Program-made: the position numbers and the translations under genes | From: DASQFQ01 sp038327685 | GTDB lineage: Bacteria > Actinomycetota > Thermoleophilia > Solirubrobacterales > Solirubrobacteraceae | Assembly: GCA_038327685.1 (NCBI GenBank) | Contig: JBBQLH010000044.1 | Span: forward strand, 1 to 34,108 | Reading direction: 5' to 3' | DNA: 34,108 nucleotides | Part shown: piece after piece, positions 7,628 through 15,053 of the stretch | Layout of the letters: every line of letters starts with the position of its first letter | How positions within the stretch are numbered: the stretch's first letter is position 1 | The notes under the pieces: model-generated | Seen by the model: the letters and a program-made list of their open reading frames with translations, nothing else | Database searches by the model: none | What the model was told of the DNA's origin: nothing

Positions 7628-9208
7628 GTGGCGCAGCATGGATCGGAGAGCTACTTCGTCATCGGCGAGGGGCTGCTGAGCGAGAGCGGCGACGGCCGCC
7701 CGTCCGCGGCGAAGGCGGTGGCAAGCGCCTCCGCGGCGCCGCCGTTCCGCTTCTCGCGCATGGGGCCGAAGGGAACCGGGCGCCAGCTCAGCACGCCCAT
7801 CCGCATGAAGCTCGGCGGCCTGATGGCGGTCGGCGGCGGCGAGACGTCGAAGATCCCCTCGGGGTTCACCTACCTCGGTCAGTTCCTCGATCACGACCTC
7901 ACCTTCGACAAGACGAACGTCATGCTCGGCGCGACCGTCTCACCCGCGCAGCTGTTGCAGGCGCGCTCGCCCAGCCTCGACCTCGACTCGCTCTACGGCG
8001 CCGGCCCGCAGGACCCCGAGTCGGCCAAGTTCTACGAGGCCGACGGCATGCACCTCAAGGTCGGGACGACGATCGCCGCCGACGGCATCGCGGCCAAGAC
8101 CGGCTTCGACCTGCCGCGCGGCGCCGGCTCGAGCGTGAAGGCCAAGCGCCAGGCGATCATCCCGGACCCCCGCAACGACGAGAACCTCGCGGTCGCGCAG
8201 ACCCACTGCGCGATGATCCGCTTCCACAACCGCGTCCTCGACGGCCTTCCCGCCTCGGTGCCCGCCGCCCAGCGCTTCACCCAGGCGCGCGAGCTCGTGA
8301 CCAAGCATTACCAGTGGATGGTCCGCACCGACTACCTGCCGCGGGTCTGCCGCCCCAATGCGGTCGACAGCGTCTTCAACTCCGGGCGCAAGGTCTTCGA
8401 GGTCGGAGCGACGCCGACCGACGTCCCGACCATGCCGATCGAGTTCTCCGTCGCGGGCTTCCGGCTCGGCCACTCGATGATCCGCGCCGCCTACAACTGG
8501 AACAAGATCTTCGACGCCGGCTCCGGCACGCTCGACTTCCTGTTCACGTTCTCGGCGACCAGCGGCGACCTCGGCGGCCTCGAGCGGCTGCCGAGCAACT
8601 GGATCGCCGACTTCCGCCGCCTGTACGACTTCTCGGAGGCCAACCGCCCCAACCTGACCGTGTCGGCGGCGAAGTTCAACCACGCCAAGGCGATTGACAC
8701 CCACCTCGTCGACCCGCTCGCCAACCTGCGGCCGAAGTCCTTCGGTGGGTCCGGGATCCCCGGCGGTGACCCGCGGCGCAACCTCGCGTTCCGCAACCTC
8801 ACCCGAGCGCGGATGGTCAGGCTCGCGACCGGCCAGCAGATCTTCACCTTCATGAAGAGCCGCGGCGTGACGTTCCCCAAGCTCAGCAAGGCCCAGATCC
8901 GCGACGGCAAGGGCGGCGTCGTCCTCGACGGGCTCAGTGCGAAGCAGCGCACCGCCCTCCTGAAGGACACGCCGCTGTGGTTCTACATCCTGCGCGAGGC
9001 CGAGTTCAACGGCGGCCAGCTCCGAGGCGTCGGCGCGCGGATCGTCGCGGAGACGTTCCACCGCGCGATCGAGGGGAGCCAGTTCTCGATCGTCCGCGAT
9101 CCCGCCTGGCGCCCGACGCTCGGCCCGAACAGCACGACGTTCCGGATGGTCGACCTGCTGCTGTTCGCCTTCGAGGGCAAGAAGACGCTGCTCGCGCCCG
9201 TCGGCTAG
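7628..9208 (+). CDS. Animal-type (peroxidase-cyclooxygenase superfamily) heme peroxidase
   Basis: 526 aa, GTG start. Superfamily motifs occur in order: 'TYLGQFLDHDLTFD' with distal His89 and Asp90 (heme-linked and Ca-site region), 'LDSLYG' at ~119-124 (calcium-loop region), 'DPRNDENLAVAQTH' at ~180-193 with the catalytic Arg and the conserved Glu-Asn, and 'AGFRLGHSMIR' with proximal His282. The protein is the length of a single catalytic domain. No signal peptide is obvious, so it may be cytoplasmic or exported by another route. Bacterial members use H2O2 to oxidise halides, thiocyanate or organic substrates; the substrate here cannot be read. The gene stands alone with its own promoter. A regulator remnant follows in the same frame just after the stop. 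Confidence 0.9.
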   Translation: MAQHGSESYFVIGEGLLSESGDGRPSAAKAVASASAAPPFRFSRMGPKGTGRQLSTPIRMKLGGLMAVGGGETSKIPSGFTYLGQFLDHDLTFDKTNVMLGATVSPAQLLQARSPSLDLDSLYGAGPQDPESAKFYEADGMHLKVGTTIAADGIAAKTGFDLPRGAGSSVKAKRQAIIPDPRNDENLAVAQTHCAMIRFHNRVLDGLPASVPAAQRFTQARELVTKHYQWMVRTDYLPRVCRPNAVDSVFNSGRKVFEVGATPTDVPTMPIEFSVAGFRLGHSMIRAAYNWNKIFDAGSGTLDFLFTFSATSGDLGGLERLPSNWIADFRRLYDFSEANRPNLTVSAAKFNHAKAIDTHLVDPLANLRPKSFGGSGIPGGDPRRNLAFRNLTRARMVRLATGQQIFTFMKSRGVTFPKLSKAQIRDGKGGVVLDGLSAKQRTALLKDTPLWFYILREAEFNGGQLRGVGARIVAETFHRAIEGSQFSIVRDPAWRPTLGPNSTTFRMVDLLLFAFEGKKTLLAPVG

Positions 9209-9244
9209 GCCGCCGGCTCGGCGCGGCGCGCCACCGCGCGCAGC

Positions 9245-9574
9245 GTGTCGCGCCGGGCGCTGGCGCGCAGCGCCCACGGCACAGCGGCCCGCGGCACCGA
9301 TCCGCAGGCCGGCGTGCTGGCGGCGGCGGCCGACCCGCGCGTCGCGCCGGTCCTCGAGCGCGTGACGGTGGCGCGCCTCGCGGCGCTCGAGCGCCTGTTC
9401 GGCGACGCCGGGCTCGAGCCAGCGGAGGCCAGGCGCCGCGCGCGCGTCGCCTACGCGCTCTACGTCGGCGTCATCGACCTGCGCCGCGCGGCGCCCTCCG
9501 CGCGCCTCGCCGAGGACGACGTCGAAGCGGAGATCGAGCTGATGGTCGGCGCGCTCGTGCGGATGGGGCGCTGA
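9245..9574 (+). pseudogene. TetR-family regulator remnant: C-terminal ligand domain without HTH
   Basis: The 109-aa frame contains 'DPRVAPVLERVTVARLAALE' and then 'LFGDAGLEPAEARRRARVAYALYVGVIDLRRAAP', the usual layout of the last helices of TetR/AcrR C-terminal domains (long helix, 'GL.p.EAR.RA', then 'YA.YVG...L'). The N-terminal ~50-residue HTH domain is missing. Upstream sequence is the intact peroxidase gene, and the frame is simply the read-through of the peroxidase frame after its TAG at 9206-9208. No start with a promoter or ribosome site is obvious; GTG at 9245 is only the first possible start. It could be a decayed regulator, or less likely a functional DNA-binding-less protein. Family recognition is by pattern only. 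Confidence 0.55.
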
Positions 9575-9593
9575 GTCAGCGCGGTAGGGCCCA

Positions 9594-10994
9594 CTAGCAC
9601 GGGATCTGCGCGCGTAGCCGGGTGCCCTCCCCCGCCGGGCTGTGCAGCCAGAGCCTGCCGTCGAGCGCCGCGAGCCGGTCCTCGAGCCCGCGCAGCCCGG
9701 AGCCGCGGCCGGCGTTGGCGCCGCCGACGCCGTCGTCGGAGACCTCGATCGTGATGTGGCCGTTGGAGCGCTCGACCGTCACCGCGGCCTCCGTCGCCTG
9801 CGCGTACTTGGCGACGTTGGCGAGCGCCTCCGAGACGACGAAGTAGGCGGCGCTCTCGACCGGGCCGGGCAGGCGCTCCGCGCCGTGTGCCTCGACCGTC
9901 ACGGGCACCGGCGCGCGCGCCACCAGCGAGTGCAGCGCCGGCTCGAGTCCGCGCTCGGTCAGGACGGCCGGGTGGATGCCGCGCGCGAGCTCGCGCAGCT
10001 CGCCCAGGCTCAGCTGGAGCTCCTCCTGGGCCTGGTCGAGCAGGCTCCCCACCTCGCCGTCCTCGGGTGCGCGCATGCGCGCGGCCCGGAGCAGCAGCGC
10101 GAGCGCGACCAGCCGTGCCTGCGCGCCGTCGTGGAGGTCGCGCTCGAGCCGCCGCCGCGCGGCGTCACCTGCTTTCACGAGCCGCGCGCGTGACGCGCGC
10201 AGCTCCTCCATGCGCTCCTGCAGCTCCGCGTCGAGATGCGAGACGTGGCTGCGCAGCAGCCCGCCCAGGAACGCGAGCGGCATCAGCCCGGTCGCGATGA
10301 ACGCGGCCCACCACGCGACGTCGCCGGCGCCGGCCCGCGCCACCGAGACGAGCAGGAAGGTGAGCAGCGAGCAGACGTAGACCGGCGTCAGCTGCAACCG
10401 CTCGAACGGGCTCGTCCTGCGCCAGAGCCCGATCGCCCGCGTGAGCACGACGACGAACAGCACGAAGTAGAGCAGCGCACCGACGGCGGTGAAGAAGGCG
10501 GCCAGCCCGTCGTCGCTGCGGATCAGGAGGAGGTTGGTCGGGCAGTCGCTGCAGCCAAGCTGGTCGGGGTCCGCGAACAGCAGCGCCGGTACGGAGGCGA
10601 ACGGGAACACGACATAGCCCGCGAGCACGAGCGCGCGGTCGAGCCGCGAGCGCAGCCGGCCGGTCGGGAAGCTCAAGCCGAGGTGGAGGAACAGCGCGCC
10701 CCACAGGCCGCCCGCCACGAGCGCGAACGTGTATACGAGCGGCGAGTTCGCGGCGTCGAGCGTGAACAGGAACCAGGCGAAGCCGAGCAGGGTCATCAGC
10801 GCGCCGGTGCGGCTCTCCGGCCGCCGCCGCGCGGCGTACAGACCGGTGCCGACGAAGCTCCACCCCACCGCCGGGCCGAACACCGCCCACACGACCTTGG
10901 CGTCGCGATGCTCGCTCGTGAGCTCGAGCGCGATCACGGCCGCGCCCGCGGCGAGCGCCGCGACCGCCACCGCGGCCACGCGCGGCGTGCTCAT
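9594..10994 (-). CDS. Membrane sensor histidine kinase (HisKA_3/NarL-type)
   Basis: 466 aa from ATG 10994. Residues ~5-250 contain about seven or eight hydrophobic helices. The dimerisation/phosphoacceptor region 'RRRLERDLHDGAQARLVALAL' has the phosphorylated His at ~288 followed by the DGAQ typical of HisKA_3 kinases. The HATPase part has the N-box 'EALANVAKYA' (~391-400) and G-box 'DDGVGGA' (~420-426), ending in 'GSGLRGLEDRLAALDGRL'. This kinase class normally pairs with an adjacent LuxR/NarL response regulator, but none is present on either side. The gene lies 41 bp downstream of the cupin gene on the same strand, so it may be co-transcribed. GTG codons at 11036 and 11027 are alternative starts that would add a short polar N-terminus. 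The signal sensed is unknown. Confidence 0.88.
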   Translation of the reverse strand: MSTPRVAAVAVAALAAGAAVIALELTSEHRDAKVVWAVFGPAVGWSFVGTGLYAARRRPESRTGALMTLLGFAWFLFTLDAANSPLVYTFALVAGGLWGALFLHLGLSFPTGRLRSRLDRALVLAGYVVFPFASVPALLFADPDQLGCSDCPTNLLLIRSDDGLAAFFTAVGALLYFVLFVVVLTRAIGLWRRTSPFERLQLTPVYVCSLLTFLLVSVARAGAGDVAWWAAFIATGLMPLAFLGGLLRSHVSHLDAELQERMEELRASRARLVKAGDAARRRLERDLHDGAQARLVALALLLRAARMRAPEDGEVGSLLDQAQEELQLSLGELRELARGIHPAVLTERGLEPALHSLVARAPVPVTVEAHGAERLPGPVESAAYFVVSEALANVAKYAQATEAAVTVERSNGHITIEVSDDGVGGANAGRGSGLRGLEDRLAALDGRLWLHSPAGEGTRLRAQIPC

Positions 10995-11035
10995 CCGGGT
11001 GTTCTGCTCTGCCGCGCCGGCGTCCACCCTCTCCA

Positions 11036-11896
11036 CTATTGCCGCACGCCGGAAACCGTGTCGGCCCGGTCGCTGATCCGCCGGCCGACCGTGACGACCT
11101 CGGGCCACGGCTGAAGCGCCTCGGGCGGCGGGTCGACACCGGCCTGCCGCGCCGCGATGCGGTCGAAGTAGCGCTCGAACCCGGCCGGCGTGCAGATGAG
11201 CACCATCCGCGCGTCCTCGGGGTTGGGGTTGGCGAACGCATGACGAGCACCGCGCGGCGCGAACGCGAGCTCGCCGCGACCCCGCGCGACCAGCTCGTCG
11301 CCGAGCTGGAACGTCAACCGGCCGTCGAGCACGTAGAACGCCTCGTCGAAGTCGTGATGGTGCAGCGGGGGTCCCTTGGCGTCGGCGCCGACCGTGTTGT
11401 CCATCACCGCCACCCGGTTCGCCGTCTGCGAGCTGCGCAGCACCACGTTGACGCGGCCGCGCTGCGCGGTCGGCGCCGTTCGCGTCGCCGGCCCGCCGAT
11501 CGGCGGGCCGTCGACGACGGTCTCCGGGATCGCCCCCAGCGCGTCTGCCGGCGGGTCGACCCCGGCCTGCTCGGCGGCGATCAGGTCGAAGTAGCGCTCG
11601 AAGCCCGCGGGCGTGATGACGAGCAGGTAGCGCGCGCCCGCGCCGCTCAAGGCGGCGAGCGTGTGCGGGACGCCGCGGGGCGCGAACAGGAGCGCTCCCG
11701 GGCCCGCGGTCAGCCGCTCATCCCCGCGCGCGAAGGTCAGCTCGCCGTCGAGGACGTAGAACGCCTCGTCGAAGTCGTGATGGTGCAGCGGCGGGCCCTC
11801 CCAGCCCGCGGGAACCGTGTTCTCGACCAGGGCGATGTGCCCGCCGCTGTCGGCACTCCGCAGGAGGACGGTGGTCTGGAAGTCCCTGTGGCTCAA
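11036..11896 (-). CDS. Tandem cupin (bicupin) protein
   Basis: 286 aa if it starts at TTG 11896; no ATG or GTG lies near the start of the conserved region. A TTGACA...GAAGCT promoter ends 9 nt upstream, supporting a leaderless TTG start. The protein is two consecutive copies of a ~140-residue cupin_2 unit. Each has 'GPPLHHHDFDEAFYVLDG' (cupin motif 1, with metal-binding His residues and Glu) and 'FAPRG.PHT/RHA' (motif 2 His), and each ends in 'TPAGFERYFD.IA..QAGVDPP'. Both copies keep the full metal-ligand set. Quercetinase-like bicupins and many small-molecule-binding proteins look like this. The divergent MocR regulator suggests a link to amino-acid or vitamin metabolism, but no substrate can be named. 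Confidence 0.8.
   Translation of the reverse strand: MSHRDFQTTVLLRSADSGGHIALVENTVPAGWEGPPLHHHDFDEAFYVLDGELTFARGDERLTAGPGALLFAPRGVPHTLAALSGAGARYLLVITPAGFERYFDLIAAEQAGVDPPADALGAIPETVVDGPPIGGPATRTAPTAQRGRVNVVLRSSQTANRVAVMDNTVGADAKGPPLHHHDFDEAFYVLDGRLTFQLGDELVARGRGELAFAPRGARHAFANPNPEDARMVLICTPAGFERYFDRIAARQAGVDPPPEALQPWPEVVTVGRRISDRADTVSGVRQ
11321..11791. repeat. Internal direct repeat in bicupin gene (11321-11368 and 11744-11791)
   Basis: The 48-bp segments 11321-11368 and 11744-11791 match at 47 of 48 positions by eye (one c/g difference at the tenth base). They are 423 bp (141 codons) apart and encode the same cupin motif in each half. The identity includes third codon positions, while flanking parts of the two halves have diverged more. 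Confidence 0.8.
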
Positions 11897-11905
11897 CGGC
11901 CCTGC

Positions 11906-11934
11906 AGCTTCCGCTGGGAACCGGTTTGTGTCAA
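11906..11934 (-). promoter_or_regulatory. Predicted promoter of the bicupin gene
   Basis: On the minus strand a perfect TTGACA (11934-11929) is followed after 17 bp by GAAGCT (11911-11906), and then 9 nt to the TTG at 11896. The design matches the peroxidase promoter at 7588. It lies in the gap to the divergent MocR gene. CCAATC occurs twice, at 11938-11943 and 11962-11967, as a weak direct-repeat candidate for MocR binding. Confidence 0.45.
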
Positions 11935-11945
11935 CGTCCAATCCG

Positions 11946-13412
11946 GTGGCGGTGGAGCAGACCAATCTGCAGTGGGAGGGCTTTCCGAGCGACGTGCTCG
12001 TCGACCTCCGGCCACGACACGGCGGCGGGCTGCGCGAGCGCCTCGAGCACGGCCTGCGCACGGCGATCCAGTCGCGGCGTCTGGTCGCCGGCGCGGCGCT
12101 GCCGCCGACCCGCGTGCTCGCCGCCGAGCTCGGGATCTCGCGCAGCGTCGTCGTCGGGGCGTACGCCAACCTGCGCGCCGACGGCTACCTCGAGGCGCGC
12201 CAGGGCGCCGGCACGCGCGTGCGGCTCGACGCCGCACCCTCCCGGACCGCGGTGCGCGACCGCCGGCGGCCGGTCGAGCTGCCACCGGCGCCGCCGATCC
12301 AGGCGGTCGGCGGCCTGCCCGATCCCGCGCTCTTCCCCCGCGCCCAGTGGCTGCGCCACTACCGCGCCGCGGTCGCCGAGCTGCCCGACCGGGGCCTCAC
12401 CTACCCCGACACGCGCGGGGCGAAGGCGCTGCGGGTGGCGCTGACCGCGTACCTGGGCCGCGTCCGCGGCGTCACCTGCGAGCCCGACCGGCTGCTCGTC
12501 TGCGGCGGTGTCACCCAGGGCCTCACGCTGGTCTGCCGCGCGCTGCGCCGCAGCGGCGCGCGCCGGGTGGCGATCGAGGACCCGTGCTTCGGCGTGCACC
12601 GCGAGGCGATCGCGATGACGGGCCTCGAACCGGTGCCGGTCCCGATCGACGAGCGCGGGCTCGACGCCGCCGCGCTCGACGGGCACGACGTCGCCGCCGT
12701 CCTCGTCGCGCCCGCGCACGCCTATCCGACCGGCGCGACGCTCGACGCGCGGCGGCGCCGCGACCTCGTCGCCTGGGCGCACCGGCACGACGCACTGATC
12801 ATCGAGGACGACTACGACGCCGAATTCCGCTACGACCGCGTGCCGATCGGCGCGCTGCAGGGCCTCGCGCCCGACCGCGTCGTCTACCTGGGCTCGGCGT
12901 CGAAGACCGTCAGCCCGGCGCTGCGGCTGGGATGGGCGGCGGCGCCGGCGGACCTGATCGCCGCGCTGCAGCGCGAGAAGCGCTTCGACGACATGGGCTC
13001 GGGCCTGCTCGAGCAGCTCGCGTTCGCGCGCTTCGTCGACCGCGGCGACTTCGCGCGCTATCTCCGGCGCGTGCGCCCGCTCTACCGCGCCCGGCGCGAC
13101 GCGACCATCGCCGCCCTCAACGCGCTGCCGGAGGTGCGCTGGCAGGGCGCCGCCGCCGGCCTGCACCTCCACGTGACGCTGCCCGGCGACGTCGACATGG
13201 CGCGGCTCGCGAGCGTGGCCTCCGGGCAGGGCGTGCTCGTCGACGACGCCGCCGCGCATTGGGCGGACCCGGCGCAGGCGCCGCCGTCACTGGTGCTCGG
13301 CTACGGCCAGCTGAGCGAGCCGACGATCCAGCGCGCGATCGCCGTGCTCGCCGCGGCGATCGCGGCGAGCCGCCGCGTCACATCTCCTCGAGCGTCACCG
13401 CGTCCTGCCTGA
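11946..13412 (+). CDS. MocR/PdxR-type regulator: GntR HTH fused to PLP aminotransferase fold
   Basis: 488 aa from GTG 11946; GTG 11952 is an equal alternative. The N-terminal winged helix spans ~20-90 ('LRERLEHGLRTAIQSRRLVAG', then 'LPPTRVLAAELGISRSVVVGAYANLRADGYLEARQGAGTRV'). A linker leads to a class-I aminotransferase domain from ~115 on, with 'GGVTQGLTLVCRAL', 'IIEDDYDAEFRYD' and the PLP-binding Lys at ~320 in 'YLGSASKTVSPALRLGW'. Such proteins use PLP, or its adduct with an amine, to control divergent genes. Here the divergent target is probably the bicupin gene. The 3' end overlaps the convergent ABC-transporter gene by 35 bp. Confidence 0.9.
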   Translation: MAVEQTNLQWEGFPSDVLVDLRPRHGGGLRERLEHGLRTAIQSRRLVAGAALPPTRVLAAELGISRSVVVGAYANLRADGYLEARQGAGTRVRLDAAPSRTAVRDRRRPVELPPAPPIQAVGGLPDPALFPRAQWLRHYRAAVAELPDRGLTYPDTRGAKALRVALTAYLGRVRGVTCEPDRLLVCGGVTQGLTLVCRALRRSGARRVAIEDPCFGVHREAIAMTGLEPVPVPIDERGLDAAALDGHDVAAVLVAPAHAYPTGATLDARRRRDLVAWAHRHDALIIEDDYDAEFRYDRVPIGALQGLAPDRVVYLGSASKTVSPALRLGWAAAPADLIAALQREKRFDDMGSGLLEQLAFARFVDRGDFARYLRRVRPLYRARRDATIAALNALPEVRWQGAAAGLHLHVTLPGDVDMARLASVASGQGVLVDDAAAHWADPAQAPPSLVLGYGQLSEPTIQRAIAVLAAAIAASRRVTSPRASPRPA

Positions 13413-14166
13413 CCTCGAGGAACTCGGTGTACGCGTTGATCACCGACTCGGGGTCGTCCCACATCCGCATCTCGCCCTTGTCCATCCAGATCGCCTGGTC
13501 GGCGAGCTCCTGGATCGTGCCGAGCGCGTGCGAGACGAGCACCACGGTGCGGTCCTCGCCACAGAGCTCGCGCATCTTCTCGGCGGACTTCCGGCGGAAG
13601 CGGGCGTCGCCCACCGACAGCGCCTCGTCGATCAGGAGGATGTCGGGCTCCATGTTGACGGCGACGGAGAAGGCGAGCCGCCCATACATGCCCGACGAGT
13701 AGGTGCGCATCGGCATGTCCATGAACTCCTCGAGCTCCGCGAACGCGACGATGTCGTCGTACTTCTCGGCCAGCTGCCCGCGCTTGAGCCCGGCGGCGAG
13801 GCCGCCGAGCACGACGTTGTCGCGGCCCGAGAGGTTGCGGTTGAAGCCGACGCCGAGCGCGAGCAGCGTGCTGACCCGGCCGTGGACCTCGACGCGCCCG
13901 GCCGTCGGCGGCAGGATCCCGGCGATCGTGCGCACGAGCGTCGACTTGCCGGCGCCGTTGGCCCCGACGATGCCGAGCACGGTGCCGTGCGGCACGTCGA
14001 AGGTGACGTTGCGGACCGCCTCGATCTCGCGCACGACGCGCTCGCGGCGCCCGAGGCGCAGCATCGTCGAGCGCAGCGTCGGCGCGCGCTCGAAGCTCGT
14101 CCGGTAGGTGACTGAGACGCTCTCGACGTTGACGGCGGTGCGCTCAGAGACGGACAGCGAACTCAC
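13378..14166 (-). CDS. Polysaccharide/teichoic-acid ABC exporter, ATP-binding protein (TagH/Wzt-like)
   Basis: 262 aa, GTG start overlapping the permease gene by 23 bp. Walker A 'GANGAGKST' (~68-76), signature 'YSSGMYGRL' (~156-164), Walker B 'ILLIDEALSVGD' (~176-187) and H-loop 'VSHA' (~212-214) are intact. 'LLALGVGFNRNLSGRDNV' and the short N-terminal extension before 'VRNVTFDVPHG' are typical of the TagH/RfbE/Wzt group that exports lipid-linked polymers. It ends soon after the nucleotide-binding domain, so it lacks the C-terminal carbohydrate-binding domain of terminally-capped-O-antigen Wzt proteins; recognition probably lies in the permease or the lipid. It is the last gene of the nine-gene operon. 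Confidence 0.92.
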   Translation of the reverse strand: MSSLSVSERTAVNVESVSVTYRTSFERAPTLRSTMLRLGRRERVVREIEAVRNVTFDVPHGTVLGIVGANGAGKSTLVRTIAGILPPTAGRVEVHGRVSTLLALGVGFNRNLSGRDNVVLGGLAAGLKRGQLAEKYDDIVAFAELEEFMDMPMRTYSSGMYGRLAFSVAVNMEPDILLIDEALSVGDARFRRKSAEKMRELCGEDRTVVLVSHALGTIQELADQAIWMDKGEMRMWDDPESVINAYTEFLEVRQDAVTLEEM

Positions 14167-15028
14167 GCTCCCGTGACATGAAGAACAGCCCGGCGACGAT
14201 GAACAGGCCGACGCCCCAGGCGAGGCCGAGCAGCATCGACCCCGGGTCGGGCGCGTGGCCGCGGTTGAGCACGTCGCTCCAGGCCGTCAGCAGGCCGCCC
14301 AGCGGGTTGATGTCGAGGATGAACTTGTAGCGGTCGGGCACGCGCTCGGCGTAGTAGAGGACGGGTGAGATGTAGAGCCAGATCCGCAGCACGTAGGGCA
14401 GGAAGCTCGAGAGGTCGCGGAAGTACACCTGGGCGGCGGCGACCAGCATCGACAGGCCGCAGGCGAGCAGGATCAGCAGCGCGAGGATCGGCAGCGTCCA
14501 CAGCAGGTGCGGACCGATCGGCAGCCCGGTGATGATGTGGACGGGCGCGTAGACGATGATCGTCGGCAGGAAGCGCATGAACGCGGTGATCACCGCCGAC
14601 AGCGGCAGCAGCGCGCGCGGGAAGGCGGAGTTGAGGATCAGGCGGCCGCCCTTGGTGACCGACTTCACACCGACCGTGATCGAGTTGTGGATGAAGTAGA
14701 AGGCGAACAGCCCGGCCATCAGGTGCGCGAAGAACTTCCCGTCGTGGGAGCCCGACGCGCGCAGGATGTCCACGAGCAGGAAGTACACGAGCGCGAGCAG
14801 CATCGGGTTGAGCACGAGCCACAGCTGCCCGAGCGCCGTGTCGAAGTGCTGCTCGCGCAGCTTCGTCCGCGACAGCTCGACCGCGAACTCGCGGCGCCGC
14901 CACAGCTCGTGCACGTAGGAGCGCAGCGGCGGGAGGCCTACGGTGTGGGGCTCGTAGACGTGCCGCTCGCCGCTGAACTCGTCCTCGCGGCGGTGTCGGG
15001 AGGGTCGGGGAAGGGTCGGGGAGCTCAT
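14144..15028 (-). CDS. Polysaccharide/teichoic-acid ABC exporter, permease (TagG/Wzm-like ABC-2)
   Basis: 294 aa, ATG at 15028. An N-terminal cytoplasmic amphipathic stretch ('LWRRREFAVELSRTKLREQ') precedes six hydrophobic helices. Family-typical pieces are 'LGQLWLVLNPMLLALVYFLLV', 'KGGRLILNSAFPRALLPLSAV', 'VYFRDLSSFLPYVLRIWLYISPVLY' and 'INPLGGLLTAWSDVL'. It forms the membrane channel with the ATPase encoded immediately downstream and exports a lipid-linked glycopolymer. There is a 25-bp gap to the GT2 gene upstream. The pairing shows that the operon's product is translocated as a finished or near-finished chain rather than by a Wzx flippase. Confidence 0.92.
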   Translation of the reverse strand: MSSPTLPRPSRHRREDEFSGERHVYEPHTVGLPPLRSYVHELWRRREFAVELSRTKLREQHFDTALGQLWLVLNPMLLALVYFLLVDILRASGSHDGKFFAHLMAGLFAFYFIHNSITVGVKSVTKGGRLILNSAFPRALLPLSAVITAFMRFLPTIIVYAPVHIITGLPIGPHLLWTLPILALLILLACGLSMLVAAAQVYFRDLSSFLPYVLRIWLYISPVLYYAERVPDRYKFILDINPLGGLLTAWSDVLNRGHAPDPGSMLLGLAWGVGLFIVAGLFFMSREREFAVRL

Positions 15029-15053
15029 CGGGGGCGCACTCAGGCTAGAAGGG

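Noticed and set aside
11039..13702. Long plus-strand open frame (887 codons) across the bicupin and MocR genes
   Set aside because: It is out of frame with the recognisable HTH and aminotransferase motifs and antisense to the cupin motifs; no domain is seen in it.
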